A stretch of DNA of 64,000 bases from CBDCIS01 sp965217565 (GCA_965217565.1 CBDCIS010000010.1:372001-436000), one strand, 5' to 3'; counted from the first letter of the stretch, positions 34,845-42,901 are shown. Notes: generated by a model not told the origin, from the letters alone. Translations and numbers: made by a program.

Positions 34845-36013
34845 AGGCCGGCCTTGTTGCGGTGGAGTACCATGCAGGTGATGTCATCGGACTGGGGCGC
34901 GTCTCCGACAAAGGAGTGAACGGCGTCGAAAACCCGTAGGGTGGTCTCCTCGGAGTCTATCGGGGGCTGGTTGGCGAAGACTTCACGCAGTCGGTCAACA
35001 CCAAACTCCTGGTAGTCGCCGTCCATAGCCTCAGAAACGCCGTCGGTGTAGAGAACGAGGGTATCGCCCGGCGCGAGGGTTATGGTGTCCTCTTCATAGT
35101 GGAGGTCCGGAACCAGTCCCAGTGCGACGCCTCCGGTGAGGGGAAGTTCGCTCGAACTTCCGTCGGCGTGCACGAGAAGGGGCGGGTTGTGACCGCCGTT
35201 CGCGTAGGTGACCGCCCCGCTGTACGAGTCATATACCGCGTAGAAGAGCGTGACGAACATCGTTGAGTCGTTGTCCTCGTGTAGCAGGTCGTTGACGCTT
35301 GCGAGCACCTTGCCGGGGGTCGAGCTGCCGATGGTCATGGCCCTGATGAGGGTGCGGCTGGACATCATGAAGAGCGCGGCGGGCACGCCCTTGTCGGAAA
35401 CGTCCGCGACGGCGAGACCGAGCCGATTGTTCTCCCGATTCAGCACGTCGAAGAAATCTCCGCCAACGTTGCGCGCCGGCTCCATCTTCCCGAATACCTG
35501 GAAGCCCGAACCGGTGGGGAAGCGTGTAGGGAGAAGAGCCTGCTGCATGTTGCTGGCAATGTCGAGTTCGTTCTGCAGCACCGTAAGCTTGTTGCGCGAT
35601 TCCAATGCTTCGCGCCACTCCAGCAGGTGGCTCAGCGTCCGCTCGATGGTGACCCGCAAGTCGTCGAAGTCGATGGGCTTGGTTACGAAATCGAACGCGC
35701 CGCGGTTCATCGCTGTGCGGATATTCTTCATGTCGCCATAGGCCGAGATAATCACCGAGCGAACGTTGGTGCTCACCTTGGGTATCTGGTTCAGCAGCGT
35801 GAGGCCGTCCATCTGGGGCATGTTGATGTCAGAAAGCACGAGATCGATGCTCTCGTCCTCACTCAGCCTCTGCAAGGCCTCTACGCCGTTGTGAGCGAAT
35901 ACGAAGGAGTATTGACTTCTTCGTATGTCCCGGCGCATACGCTGCAGGATAAGGGGCTCGAGGTCCGGCTCGTCGTCAACGACGAGGATCTTGTATGGTG
36001 GTTGCGCTGTCAT
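34841..36013 (-). CDS. Response regulator with PP2C-type phosphatase output (RsbU-like)
   Basis: Protein of 390 aa from the ATG at 36013. Receiver domain residues 7-125 with phospho-acceptor D62 (VLSDINMPQMDG) and the KPIDFDD lysine; a short coiled linker; then a SpoIIE/PP2C domain with NVGGDFFDV, VADVSDKGVPAALFM, YANGGHNPPLL and DGVSEAMDGD metal-binding motifs. It would dephosphorylate the STAS antagonist in response to phosphorylation, presumably by the kinase of the same operon. A longer frame to 36202 exists but runs into the upstream gene and starts with non-family residues. Confidence 0.93.
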   Translation of the reverse strand: MTAQPPYKILVVDDEPDLEPLILQRMRRDIRRSQYSFVFAHNGVEALQRLSEDESIDLVLSDINMPQMDGLTLLNQIPKVSTNVRSVIISAYGDMKNIRTAMNRGAFDFVTKPIDFDDLRVTIERTLSHLLEWREALESRNKLTVLQNELDIASNMQQALLPTRFPTGSGFQVFGKMEPARNVGGDFFDVLNRENNRLGLAVADVSDKGVPAALFMMSSRTLIRAMTIGSSTPGKVLASVNDLLHEDNDSTMFVTLFYAVYDSYSGAVTYANGGHNPPLLVHADGSSSELPLTGGVALGLVPDLHYEEDTITLAPGDTLVLYTDGVSEAMDGDYQEFGVDRLREVFANQPPIDSEETTLRVFDAVHSFVGDAPQSDDITCMVLHRNKAGL

Positions 36014-36077
36014 ATCGTTCCATGCTTCTGCTGACGGGCCTGCGCCCGCACGCCAATCCTTGATGGCGTTGGCTAAA

Positions 36078-36416
36078 TCAGTTTGCGACCGCCGCGGCCG
36101 CTTCCGCGCGAGAAGCATGAACGGGTATGATCTTGTCGAAGCCGCTGATCTCGAACACCTCGCGAATTGAATCCGACAGGGAGCAGATCGCAAGCTTCCC
36201 ACCCTGCCTCTGAAGAACCCTGGCAGTCAGCAGGATGACCCGAAGTCCCGCGCTGCTGATGTAGTTGAGTTGCTCGAAGTCCAGGACCATCCCCTTAAGG
36301 TCGTCGTCTATCTCGGCCGCCAGTGTCTCCTGAAACTCCCGGGCCTCGGTGCCATCTATGCGGTCACCGACATTCGCAATTAGGGTTCCATCCTGCCACT
36401 CGGTGCTGATTTCCAT
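36078..36416 (-). CDS. STAS-domain anti-anti-sigma factor (RsbV-like)
   Basis: Protein of 112 aa. A single STAS domain with the phosphorylatable serine in NYISSAGLRVILL (S54/S55). In partner switching, the unphosphorylated form binds the RsbW-like kinase and frees its target. First gene of the operon, with GAGGAG before the ATG. The stop lies 64 bases before the RsbU-like gene. Confidence 0.92.
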   Translation of the reverse strand: MEISTEWQDGTLIANVGDRIDGTEAREFQETLAAEIDDDLKGMVLDFEQLNYISSAGLRVILLTARVLQRQGGKLAICSLSDSIREVFEISGFDKIIPVHASRAEAAAAVAN

Positions 36417-36632
36417 TAAACTCGTCTCCTCAAATATCGAGGCTCTAGCTTTGACTGGATTTCTCCAGAAGCCACGCGAACATGAAAAGGCAAAGGTTTG
36501 AAAGCAACCTACCCAACTCTAATTCTTAGCATCTTGCCCAACGAAAGTCAAGCCAAATCCTGATATCCTCAACACGCGCTAGCATAATAGAGTGGAGTCA
36601 TTTCTAGTACAAGTTCAAGGTGCATACCATAG
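36417..36632. other. Non-coding gap upstream of the STAS gene
   Basis: Holds a short CTGGA/TCCAG inverted repeat near 36460 and AT-rich DNA that should contain the operon promoter, but I cannot identify a clear -35/-10 pair. Confidence 0.4.
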
Positions 36633-36740
36633 GCTCCAAGCATATACCGCCACGACCTGTGCTGCCCTCATTGCGGCTCCAACCAGCTACCCAAAAATGG
36701 ACGCTCCCGAGGCATTCAGACCTACCGATTGATACGTAGG
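36633..36740 (+). pseudogene. Fragment of an IS1-like transposase (zinc-ribbon N-terminus)
   Basis: In-frame reading YRHDLCCPHCGSNQLPKNGR followed by SRGIQTYRL resembles the N-terminal zinc ribbon of IS1/InsA-type transposases. It has no start codon, is bounded by a TAG upstream and a TGA downstream, and no other part of the element is present. It lies just upstream of tRNA-Met. Confidence 0.65.
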
Positions 36741-36799
36741 ACGATACCGTCTTGACAGTCCTATTGCCGTTGAGTACGCTTTATGGGAACTTCCTTCAC

Positions 36800-36874
<75 letters not shown>

Positions 36875-37162
36875 GACTTGACGATTTCAAGAACCTTCGT
36901 GTTGCGGTTCACTCTAACAGTGCAATTGGACATGCGCCCCGCCTCACCCAACGAATGACTTAACCAAGCCCTTCCGTGTCTGCAGGGCTAGTTCTTCGCG
37001 AGTCCACCGCCGGCTAGAATTCTCGTGACCTCCTCCCGATTCTTGTACCACCTGCTACCCTAGTCCGAGCGGCACTTGGTATGAGTTCAGGGAAATCTCC
37101 TTGATCTCCACACCGAAAGCCTGTCGTAGTTCGCCTCGGAACTGTAGATGTATGACATGGGC

Positions 37163-37191
37163 TTGACTGATAACGATATTATCGTTAGGAT
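37163..37191 (+). promoter_or_regulatory. Promoter with embedded palindromic operator, upstream of HTH-Ino1
   Basis: TTGACT (37163-37168), 17-base spacer, TAGGAT (37186-37191). The perfect palindrome TAACGATA-T-TATCGTTA (37171-37187) fills the spacer. The expected start point (about 37198) coincides with the ATG at 37199. Confidence 0.65.
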
Positions 37192-37198
37192 AGCCGCC

Positions 37199-38755
37199 AT
37201 GAACAATGATCAGAATGCCGCAAAGCAGATCATCAACCGATTCGGAGGCCAGTCCGCGTTGGCCGGCCTGCTGGGCAAGCGCCAGAGCACCGTGCAGCAC
37301 TGGTCCAGGACCGGGAGGATACCCTCCCAGTGGCACGAGAAACTGCTGGAACTCGCCCGTCGGCAGGGAATCGCCCTGGAACCCAGGGACTTCGTTTCGG
37401 CAGGCACGCCCGGCGTAGAGCCGCCGGACGGCAGGCTTGGCGTCCTCCTCGTGGGTCTTGGCGCTGTGTCGTCGACACTCATCGCCGGCGTCGAGCACAT
37501 ACGGCGCGGCTCCGGTCAGCCCGTAGGCTCCATCAGCCAGATGGCGACCATACGGCTCGGCAAGCGGTCCGACAGAAGGTCACCCTTCATAAGAGACTTC
37601 GTTCCCCTTGCAGGGCTGGACCAACTCGTATTCGGAGCATGGGACCCGATACCGGACAACGCATATGAGGCCGCGGTCAAGTGCGGCGTCCTGCACAGGT
37701 ACGAAGAGATAGAGCCGGTCGCAGACTTTCTCAGGACGGTCGAACCGATGGAGGCGGTGTTCTACAACGACTATGTCAAGCGCATCCAGGGCATCAACGT
37801 CAAGTCGTTCGGCAACAAGCTGGAGGCTGTCGATGCCATTCGCGAGGACATTCGCCGGTTCAGGGCGGAGAACGAGTGCGACAGGCTCGTGATGGCATGG
37901 TGCGCTTCTACCGAAATATTCATTATGGAGAGCGAGATACACCAGGACATCGAGAGCTTCGTCGGCGGGCTCCGTGAGAACAACGCGAGAATCGCGCCCT
38001 CGATGCTCTACGCCTACGCCGCCCTTCTGGAGGGCGTCCCATTCATCAACGGCTCACCGAACCTGTCGGTGGATGTGCCCGCTCTCGAGAAGCTGGCCAG
38101 GGACGAAGGCGTTCCGGTCTGCGGGAAGGACTTCAAGACCGGCCAGACACTCGTCAAGACGGTAATCGGGCCGATGCTCAAGGCGAGAATGCTCGGGGTG
38201 GACGGTTGGTTCTCCACCAACATCCTGGGGAACCGTGACGGGGAGGTACTCGACGAGCCCGAGAACTTCAGAACGAAGGAGGAGTCGAAACTCGGCGTGT
38301 TGGAGTACATCCTGCAGCCGGAGATGTACCCTGAGCTCTACTCCGACGCCTATCACAAGGTGCGCATCAACTACTATCCGCCCCGCGGCGACGCCAAGGA
38401 GGGCTGGGACAACATCGACCTGTTCGGATGGCTGCGCCATCCGATGCAACTCAAGATCAACTTCCTCTGCTCGGACTCCATCCTCGCCGCGCCGCTGGTG
38501 CTGGACCTCATACTCTTCATGGATTTGGCCCAGCGCGCCAGCCTGGCGGGCATACAGGAGTGGCTCTCCTTCTACTTCAAGAGCCCCCAGCACGCGCCTG
38601 CCGTCTATCCTGAGCACGACCTGTTTATCCAGCAGGCCAAGCTCAAGAACACCCTGCGCTGGCTGATGGGCGAGGACCAGATCACCCACCTGGGCATGGA
38701 GTACTACCGCGAGCCGTTCTCCCCGGTTGGCGCAGACCCTTACCTGCCAGCCTGA
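37199..38755 (+). CDS. ino1: Inositol-3-phosphate synthase with N-terminal HTH domain
   Basis: Converts glucose 6-phosphate to inositol 3-phosphate using NAD. The C-terminal region (from about residue 85) is a full synthase: LGVLLVGLGAVSSTLIAGVE NAD motif, YNDYVKRIQGINVKSFGNK, NGSPNLSVDVPALEKLA, CGKDFKTGQTLVKTVI and DLFGW. Ahead of it, residues of about 10-60 form a helix-turn-helix of the kind seen in short phage-like repressors (FGGQSALAGLLGKRQSTVQH, then WSRTGRIPSQW). Start ATG 37199 is chosen because a promoter-operator overlaps the longer frame (ATG at 37148). The arrangement suggests the enzyme represses its own gene. Confidence 0.88.
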   Translation: MNNDQNAAKQIINRFGGQSALAGLLGKRQSTVQHWSRTGRIPSQWHEKLLELARRQGIALEPRDFVSAGTPGVEPPDGRLGVLLVGLGAVSSTLIAGVEHIRRGSGQPVGSISQMATIRLGKRSDRRSPFIRDFVPLAGLDQLVFGAWDPIPDNAYEAAVKCGVLHRYEEIEPVADFLRTVEPMEAVFYNDYVKRIQGINVKSFGNKLEAVDAIREDIRRFRAENECDRLVMAWCASTEIFIMESEIHQDIESFVGGLRENNARIAPSMLYAYAALLEGVPFINGSPNLSVDVPALEKLARDEGVPVCGKDFKTGQTLVKTVIGPMLKARMLGVDGWFSTNILGNRDGEVLDEPENFRTKEESKLGVLEYILQPEMYPELYSDAYHKVRINYYPPRGDAKEGWDNIDLFGWLRHPMQLKINFLCSDSILAAPLVLDLILFMDLAQRASLAGIQEWLSFYFKSPQHAPAVYPEHDLFIQQAKLKNTLRWLMGEDQITHLGMEYYREPFSPVGADPYLPA

Positions 38756-38911
38756 CCCGCTCGCTCTGATGGCTGTGCGGGCCTCTCGTTTTCAGGTAAA
38801 TACTGCCGAACACACCTCCGCCAGCCTTGAGTCCGCAGTGGCAGCGCTGATAATGAAGGTACCCTGCTCGCACCAGTGGTAGGTTGGCGGCGCCGTCCGG
38901 GAGAGATGGAA

Positions 38912-38940
38912 GAGCCTCCAACCCGATGGGCCGGAGGCTC
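38912..38940 (+). terminator. Hairpin after ino1
   Basis: Perfect 8-bp stem GAGCCTCC/GGAGGCTC with a 13-base loop. There is no T-run after it, so termination is only a possibility. It lies in the gap 38756-39104, which otherwise holds the left end of the 39-43 kb element. Confidence 0.45.
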
Positions 38941-39104
38941 GTGGGGGACTGTCCAGGGTACGCTGACCCCTTCCTATATCAGGACTTCCCAGCGGAAAGT
39001 TCGCAATTCAGTCTTACACGGCCCACTTTTTTTGGGGGAATTATATACAATTTTAGCCGAAGCTAAAGCCTATGCCTGTTCTCTTGCCGCAAATTTCCGT
39101 AAAC

Positions 39105-39347
39105 TCACTCAACATTTCGCACAGTGAGTATTCCTGTGATTCGAGGCCCTCCTTTTGCGTTCTGTAAACTAATAACCTTCTCTACTCCTTCGTGCAACTC
39201 GCGTAACTGTATATCCTTGTGTTCGCTGTCTTGAATCCGCACTTGCTCTTTGCTGACCTCATTCATATGCTGTTTCCAGCCAGACCACAACACAACTAGA
39301 AACCCTACTACGCCAACCACAATCCATATCCATAATTCAATAGACAT
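39105..39347 (-). CDS. Small membrane protein, holin-like
   Basis: Protein of about 80 aa from the ATG at 39347 (MSIELWIWIVVGVVGFLVVL). One N-terminal membrane segment (residues 4-20) is followed by a charged coiled-coil-like helix (VSKEQVRIQDSEHKDIQLRE). An in-frame ATG at 39416 is possible but adds a cysteine-rich stretch without a ribosome site. The size and layout resemble phage accessory membrane proteins; the function is unknown. Cargo of the 39-43 kb element. Confidence 0.5.
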   Translation of the reverse strand: MSIELWIWIVVGVVGFLVVLWSGWKQHMNEVSKEQVRIQDSEHKDIQLRELHEGVEKVISLQNAKGGPRITGILTVRNVE

Positions 39348-39459
39348 AATAGATACAATCCTCCCACAACATGCGCCCGTTGCTGCCGAACCTACAAAGT
39401 AGATTACCTTCAACATACATACTGCGCTTTCATTTACAGACTAAGGCGCTCAGCCTCAA

Positions 39460-39786
39460 TTAAGGAACAGGAGACGCTAAATGAGTTACAGCATTCGGAG
39501 AATCGTGTTCACATGTAGCCAGTGTGACCGCCCGGCAAAGCTCATCTACCCTGAGAGAGACTTTCACGTTCTTAGCGACCTTATAAGCCTGTCCTGCGAT
39601 AATTCTTGTTGCTCCTTCTTCGGGTTCACAGTCGAAGGCGATGTAGCGAGAAGGGCTTACGTCAAGGAGGTTCCGAGCAACCCTGTAGAGGGGATCATAG
39701 GGACAGCCAAGACGCTCAGCAAGTCCTCTAAGGAACTCAGTGACCTCTTCCCATTCCGAATAGATATTATCTTCAAATAGCGTCAT
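39460..39786 (-). CDS. Hypothetical protein (108 aa), transposon cargo
   Basis: Unrecognised. It has a GAGG site near the ATG and lies 7 bp after the 79-aa gene that follows the transposase, so it probably belongs to the same transcript. It begins MTLFEDNIYSEWEEVTEF and is mostly helical. The opposite strand has an equally long ORF (39481-39780, CSQCDRPAK motif), and one of the two is likely spurious; the operon context favours this one. Confidence 0.5.
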   Translation of the reverse strand: MTLFEDNIYSEWEEVTEFLRGLAERLGCPYDPLYRVARNLLDVSPSRYIAFDCEPEEGATRIIAGQAYKVAKNVKVSLRVDELCRAVTLATCEHDSPNAVTHLASPVP

Positions 39787-39793
39787 TATCTCT

Positions 39794-40033
39794 TTACCTC
39801 ATATGTATCTTATGACAAGCCTCACAGCGTTCATCGCGGTAAAGCGTCTCAGGGTAATGAACTGGCCGCTTACACTCTACGCAACGAAAATCAGGCTCAT
39901 CCTCCGGGTACTTCCACATATAGTCCTTTGGCAACGCAAACATAGCCTGGGCCATCTCTTCGGGAGTAGCGTCTATTCTAGGTGGATTCTTCCGCGTCAT
40001 AGGCCGTCCGAGTTCTTTCTTCCGTTTTGCCAT
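39794..40033 (-). CDS. Small zinc-ribbon protein behind IS1595-type transposase
   Basis: Protein of 79 aa. The basic N-terminus (MAKRKKELGRPMTRK) is followed by PPRIDATPEEMAQAMFALP and a C-terminal two-CxxC zinc ribbon (CVECKRP, then CEACHK). The ATG directly abuts the transposase stop (TAG then ATG), so it is translated with it. Small proteins of this type are seen beside IS1595-like transposases and in phages; I cannot assign a role. Confidence 0.65.
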   Translation of the reverse strand: MAKRKKELGRPMTRKNPPRIDATPEEMAQAMFALPKDYMWKYPEDEPDFRCVECKRPVHYPETLYRDERCEACHKIHMR

Positions 40034-40972
40034 CTAAGAAACCTCCGCTATCAGATCGACGTACCGAAGCTGTTTACCCTCAGCCCCTTTCGCCAAGATT
40101 GCCATTTGGTCTGCTGTATCTAGGGGCCTGCGATTATGCCGCCCTTCAAACTCGGCAACATAGCGGTCAAGATGCTTCACGCTCATATGATGATACACCC
40201 CGTCATATCCGCGCTTCAATGCCGCCCAATGGCTTTCCATGCCGTTAGTGTGCGCCATACCCTTAACGTACTCGCTGACACTATGCTTAACCGATTCATG
40301 CGGCCTGGATAGCCCCTTGTAAGCCGCCGCGTCGTCCGTGTACACCGTCGTATCTGAATCAGTATTTTGTTCTACAAAGTCCTGCAAAGTAGATGAATCG
40401 GTAGAACCAACTACCTTACTCGTGATATGGCCGGTGTCTCTATCCTTCATGCCCACAACAGCAGTCTTACCCACAGTCCCACGACCGGCCTTCAACTTCT
40501 TGTTTGAATGCTTGTTCTTTTCCTTGCCGCCAATATACGTCTCATCAACCTCTACCGGCCCAGCAAACTTTCCGCTAGTGGCAGTCAATGCCTCACGAAT
40601 CCTATGTGCCATATGCCAAGCCGATTTCTGAGTTACACCCAGATCGCGGTGTAGCTTCATGCTCGATACACCTTTCAAGTTAGTCATGTACAGATAGAAG
40701 GCTATAGCCCACTTGTTCAAGGGAATGTTGGAGCTATGAAGCACAGTACCCGTCTTGACCGAGAAATGCTTACGGCAATCGCGGCAACGGAAAGGAGCGG
40801 GTTTGCGGTTAGCAATAGCGGCAATGTTCAAGCTGCCGCACTTCACACAGGCAATCCCATTGGGCCAACGTTGCTCAATAAACCAAGCCTCAGCCTTCTC
40901 CACAGTATTAAACCGCTCTATGACTTCTATCAGGTTAATTCCCTTGCGGTACGCTTTTCCTGGTCCTCCCAT
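40034..40972 (-). CDS. IS1595-family transposase
   Basis: Protein of about 312 aa from the ATG at 40972. An N-terminal zinc ribbon (CVKCGS then CRDCRKHFSVKTGTVLH) is followed by the DDE-like catalytic region: VEVDETYIGGKEKNK (first aspartate), VYTDDAAAYKG (second) and SVSEYVKGMAHTNGMESHWAALKRG (third, in the NxxES context). It has its own consensus promoter at 41006-41034. It is the only complete transposase inside the 39-43 kb element and probably drives it. Confidence 0.93.
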   Translation of the reverse strand: MGGPGKAYRKGINLIEVIERFNTVEKAEAWFIEQRWPNGIACVKCGSLNIAAIANRKPAPFRCRDCRKHFSVKTGTVLHSSNIPLNKWAIAFYLYMTNLKGVSSMKLHRDLGVTQKSAWHMAHRIREALTATSGKFAGPVEVDETYIGGKEKNKHSNKKLKAGRGTVGKTAVVGMKDRDTGHITSKVVGSTDSSTLQDFVEQNTDSDTTVYTDDAAAYKGLSRPHESVKHSVSEYVKGMAHTNGMESHWAALKRGYDGVYHHMSVKHLDRYVAEFEGRHNRRPLDTADQMAILAKGAEGKQLRYVDLIAEVS

Positions 40973-41005
40973 ATCTGCCTCCAAACAAGTACGATTTCTG
41001 CACTT

Positions 41006-41034
41006 ATTATAGCCAAATCGCACTCATTTGTCAA
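41006..41034 (-). promoter_or_regulatory. Promoter of the IS1595-type transposase
   Basis: Perfect consensus on the minus strand: TTGACA (41034-41029), 17-base spacer, TATAAT (41011-41006). The ATG is 34 bases downstream. Confidence 0.9.
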
Positions 41035-41121
41035 GTATTTTAATCATCAGATTAGCCTTCATATCCGATAGTGTAAACCCCTTTCTTGACAGCCATCTTG
41101 TACCTGTGTTAGGTTCTGTTC

Positions 41122-41242
41122 GCTACAGCGTGGGCGCATTCAGCCCCGATATACCTTTGAAGCGAGTCTGAGGCTTTAGGCGGACTTAAGGATCATCCTC
41201 ACGTCCCCTTCTGGCTCGCTTCGAGGGTTGACACGCTGTAGC
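41122..41242. repeat. Nested inverted repeats upstream of the TM2 gene
   Basis: Outer arms GCTACAGCGTG (41122-41132) and CACGCTGTAGC (41232-41242) are perfect. Inner arms GAAGCGAG (41159-41166) and CTCGCTTC (41215-41222) are also perfect. Together they can form one long stem-loop in the leader of the gene at 41282. Confidence 0.85.
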
Positions 41243-41281
41243 AAGTGGTCTAGCCGTCTTAGTCAGAAGGGGGCATCCAAC

Positions 41282-42139
41282 TTGCACAAGCCTATCAAGC
41301 ATCGGGTCGGCGTCTATATCCTCCTTTCCCTTATCCCCGCCGTCATCATCATTCTTACAGCTGTGGGGCTAAGCGGCCCTGACTTTGACAATACGCCCTT
41401 TGCCGTTTCAGCTATAGGCCTACTGTCCGTGCTCTACTTCATGGTGGCTATCATCAGCAGTCCTGCTTTGATTTTATGGGGCAGCATTGAGACCAAACGC
41501 ACCTATCGGGCAGCCCAACGATATGCTGAGCTTAACGGCTGGCATCCTATCTCCCGTACAACTTGGCGCAACCGAAAACGCAATCAGATGGCCCTCTCCG
41601 TGCATCAAGCCTTCAACAAGCGGACATACATCCTCACTATAGAGGAGAACGGGGAAACCACTACCATAGACGAATTTGAAACTCCGGTATGGGCACTTCA
41701 GTTCGGGGATTGGCTTTGGGAACAGCTACTAGAAGTCAACACTACACCGGACAAAGCAGAAGTCGCAGAAAAGCGGGCAGAGTGGGAAACTACCGCACTA
41801 GCGATTATCCCTCACGCGCCAACCCTGTCAGATCGAGGAGAACGATGGCAAATGCGTCCAGACATTTTAGAACCTCTTCGCCCCCACTACTCAATGCCAA
41901 CCAAAACCAGGGTAACTGCCGCACTATTGGCAATCTTGCTCGGATCATTAGGAATACACAAATTCTATCTCGGACATACCGGACTGGGCATTCTCTACAT
42001 TGTCATATCAATACTGACAGCTTGGATGCTTGCAATACCAACTGTCTTGGTAAGCATAGTGGAAGGAGTAATCTATCTCTCAAGATCCGATGAGGAATTT
42101 CAGTACATATACGTTCAACAACGAAAATCAATGTTCTAA
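41282..42139 (+). CDS. TM2-domain membrane protein, transposon cargo
   Basis: Protein of about 285 aa from the TTG at 41282 (an alternative TTG at 41228 sits inside the inverted repeat). Two N-terminal membrane segments (VYILLSLIPAVIIILTAV; LYFMVAIISSPALILWG) are followed by a soluble middle part and a C-terminal TM2 domain with LGSLGIHKFYLGHTGLGILY and a second hydrophobic segment. TM2 proteins are small membrane proteins of unclear function. AGGGGG lies before the TTG. Confidence 0.65.
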   Translation: MHKPIKHRVGVYILLSLIPAVIIILTAVGLSGPDFDNTPFAVSAIGLLSVLYFMVAIISSPALILWGSIETKRTYRAAQRYAELNGWHPISRTTWRNRKRNQMALSVHQAFNKRTYILTIEENGETTTIDEFETPVWALQFGDWLWEQLLEVNTTPDKAEVAEKRAEWETTALAIIPHAPTLSDRGERWQMRPDILEPLRPHYSMPTKTRVTAALLAILLGSLGIHKFYLGHTGLGILYIVISILTAWMLAIPTVLVSIVEGVIYLSRSDEEFQYIYVQQRKSMF

Positions 42140-42152
42140 GGAGCTAAACCCT

Positions 42153-42215
42153 ATGCCTGTCCCTCTACTCATAATCGCAGCCGTCATCTACATCATCTAC
42201 ATTCTCGTTACGTAG
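42153..42215 (+). CDS. 20-residue hydrophobic peptide ORF
   Basis: ATG at 42153 with AAGGAG 9-14 bases upstream encodes MPVPLLIIAAVIYIIYILVT, almost entirely a membrane segment. The stop runs straight into the AGGAGG site of the next gene (TTG at 42225). This is too small to be certain, but the linkage and composition suggest a real small membrane peptide. Confidence 0.45.
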   Translation: MPVPLLIIAAVIYIIYILVT

Positions 42216-42224
42216 GAGGCCCCC

Positions 42225-42455
42225 TTGCCAGCCAACAATAGATTCAGCGATAATCCCTTTAGGGACCCCAACCTCACCCCTGAACAGGTGGAACGGATCG
42301 AGAAACGCAACGAAGCTCTACGCATCTACCGAGAGACAGGAGATAGAGGACCGGCAGTCGAGGCAGGACTGTTTCCGTCTAAGGATGAGATACCCGCACA
42401 AGTCGTATGTCCTAACTGCGGGCATCTATCGACGCCCTCAGAGAAAACTACCTGA
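42225..42455 (+). CDS. Small zinc-ribbon-like hypothetical protein, transposon cargo
   Basis: Protein of 76 aa with a TTG start and a strong AGGAGG site. The N-terminus is polar (NPFRDPNLTPEQVERIEKRN) and the C-terminus has a CPNCGHLSTPSEK half-ribbon. Unrecognised; cargo of the 39-43 kb element. Confidence 0.55.
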   Translation: MPANNRFSDNPFRDPNLTPEQVERIEKRNEALRIYRETGDRGPAVEAGLFPSKDEIPAQVVCPNCGHLSTPSEKTT

Positions 42456-42469
42456 ACGCCCGTAAAACC

Positions 42470-42600
42470 GCTTAAATCGAACCCTGGGGGCTGCCAGGGG
42501 CATTTGTGGAGACTAGCATATCGGGGGAGCCGGAGCTTCGGACGGCCTGGTGACGTGAAAGGTGCAACTCCTTTCCTCCCCACATTCTTTCTGTGTTAAA
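42470..42600 (+). other. Structured non-coding segment
   Basis: Contains the perfect hairpins CCCTGG-GGGCTG-CCAGGG and AAAGG-TGCAACT-CCTTT, and a longer CCGGAGCTTCGG element, within 110 bp. I could not fit a tRNA: the acceptor arms mismatch and the length is wrong. It may be an RNA element or the end of the cargo unit. Confidence 0.4.
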
Positions 42601-42625
42601 CTCCTAACTAGAAAGGAGCATCATA

Positions 42626-42901
42626 ATGTCTTTGTATTCAAGCGACGACCCCATATCTGAAATGATTATTGGCCTCTCAAAAGGTTGGGCGGGATCCGCG
42701 ACAGAGAATCAACAATTGAAAGATGCTCTTCAGCCTTTTCTTGATGCCATTGCTTCAGGTATTGCACAAGTTGATTCAAGGCAGCCGGAAAGCTCTCTCG
42801 ATCTACTGGAAACAATCGCTCAAGCTCTTTCGCCACATAGTCCTGCGTATCATATGTACGAGCTTCTTTGTCAATCTGTTCAGAAACATCAACGTTCATA
42901 A
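42626..42901 (+). CDS. Hypothetical protein (91 aa) overlapped by an antisense ORF
   Basis: It has AAAGGAG before the ATG and is mostly helical (ENQQLKDALQPFLDAIASGI, DLLETIAQALS). An ORF on the other strand (42666-42899, 77 aa) also has a strong AGGAGG site and an equally plausible helical composition. Which is expressed cannot be settled from sequence alone; both may be. Confidence 0.45.
   Translation: MSLYSSDDPISEMIIGLSKGWAGSATENQQLKDALQPFLDAIASGIAQVDSRQPESSLDLLETIAQALSPHSPAYHMYELLCQSVQKHQRS

Noticed and set aside
30962..36416. Ordinary ABC-transporter operon
   Set aside because: The binding protein has no permease or ATPase gene beside it, and the other four genes are signalling proteins.
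39481..39780. Plus-strand ORF of 99 aa with a CSQC motif
   Set aside because: It overlaps the minus-strand ORF at 39460-39786, which fits the transposase operon; both cannot be supported equally.
42470..42600. tRNA or group II intron domain in the hairpin-rich segment
   Set aside because: No acceptor stem and no conserved domain V or T-loop; the length is wrong for tRNA.
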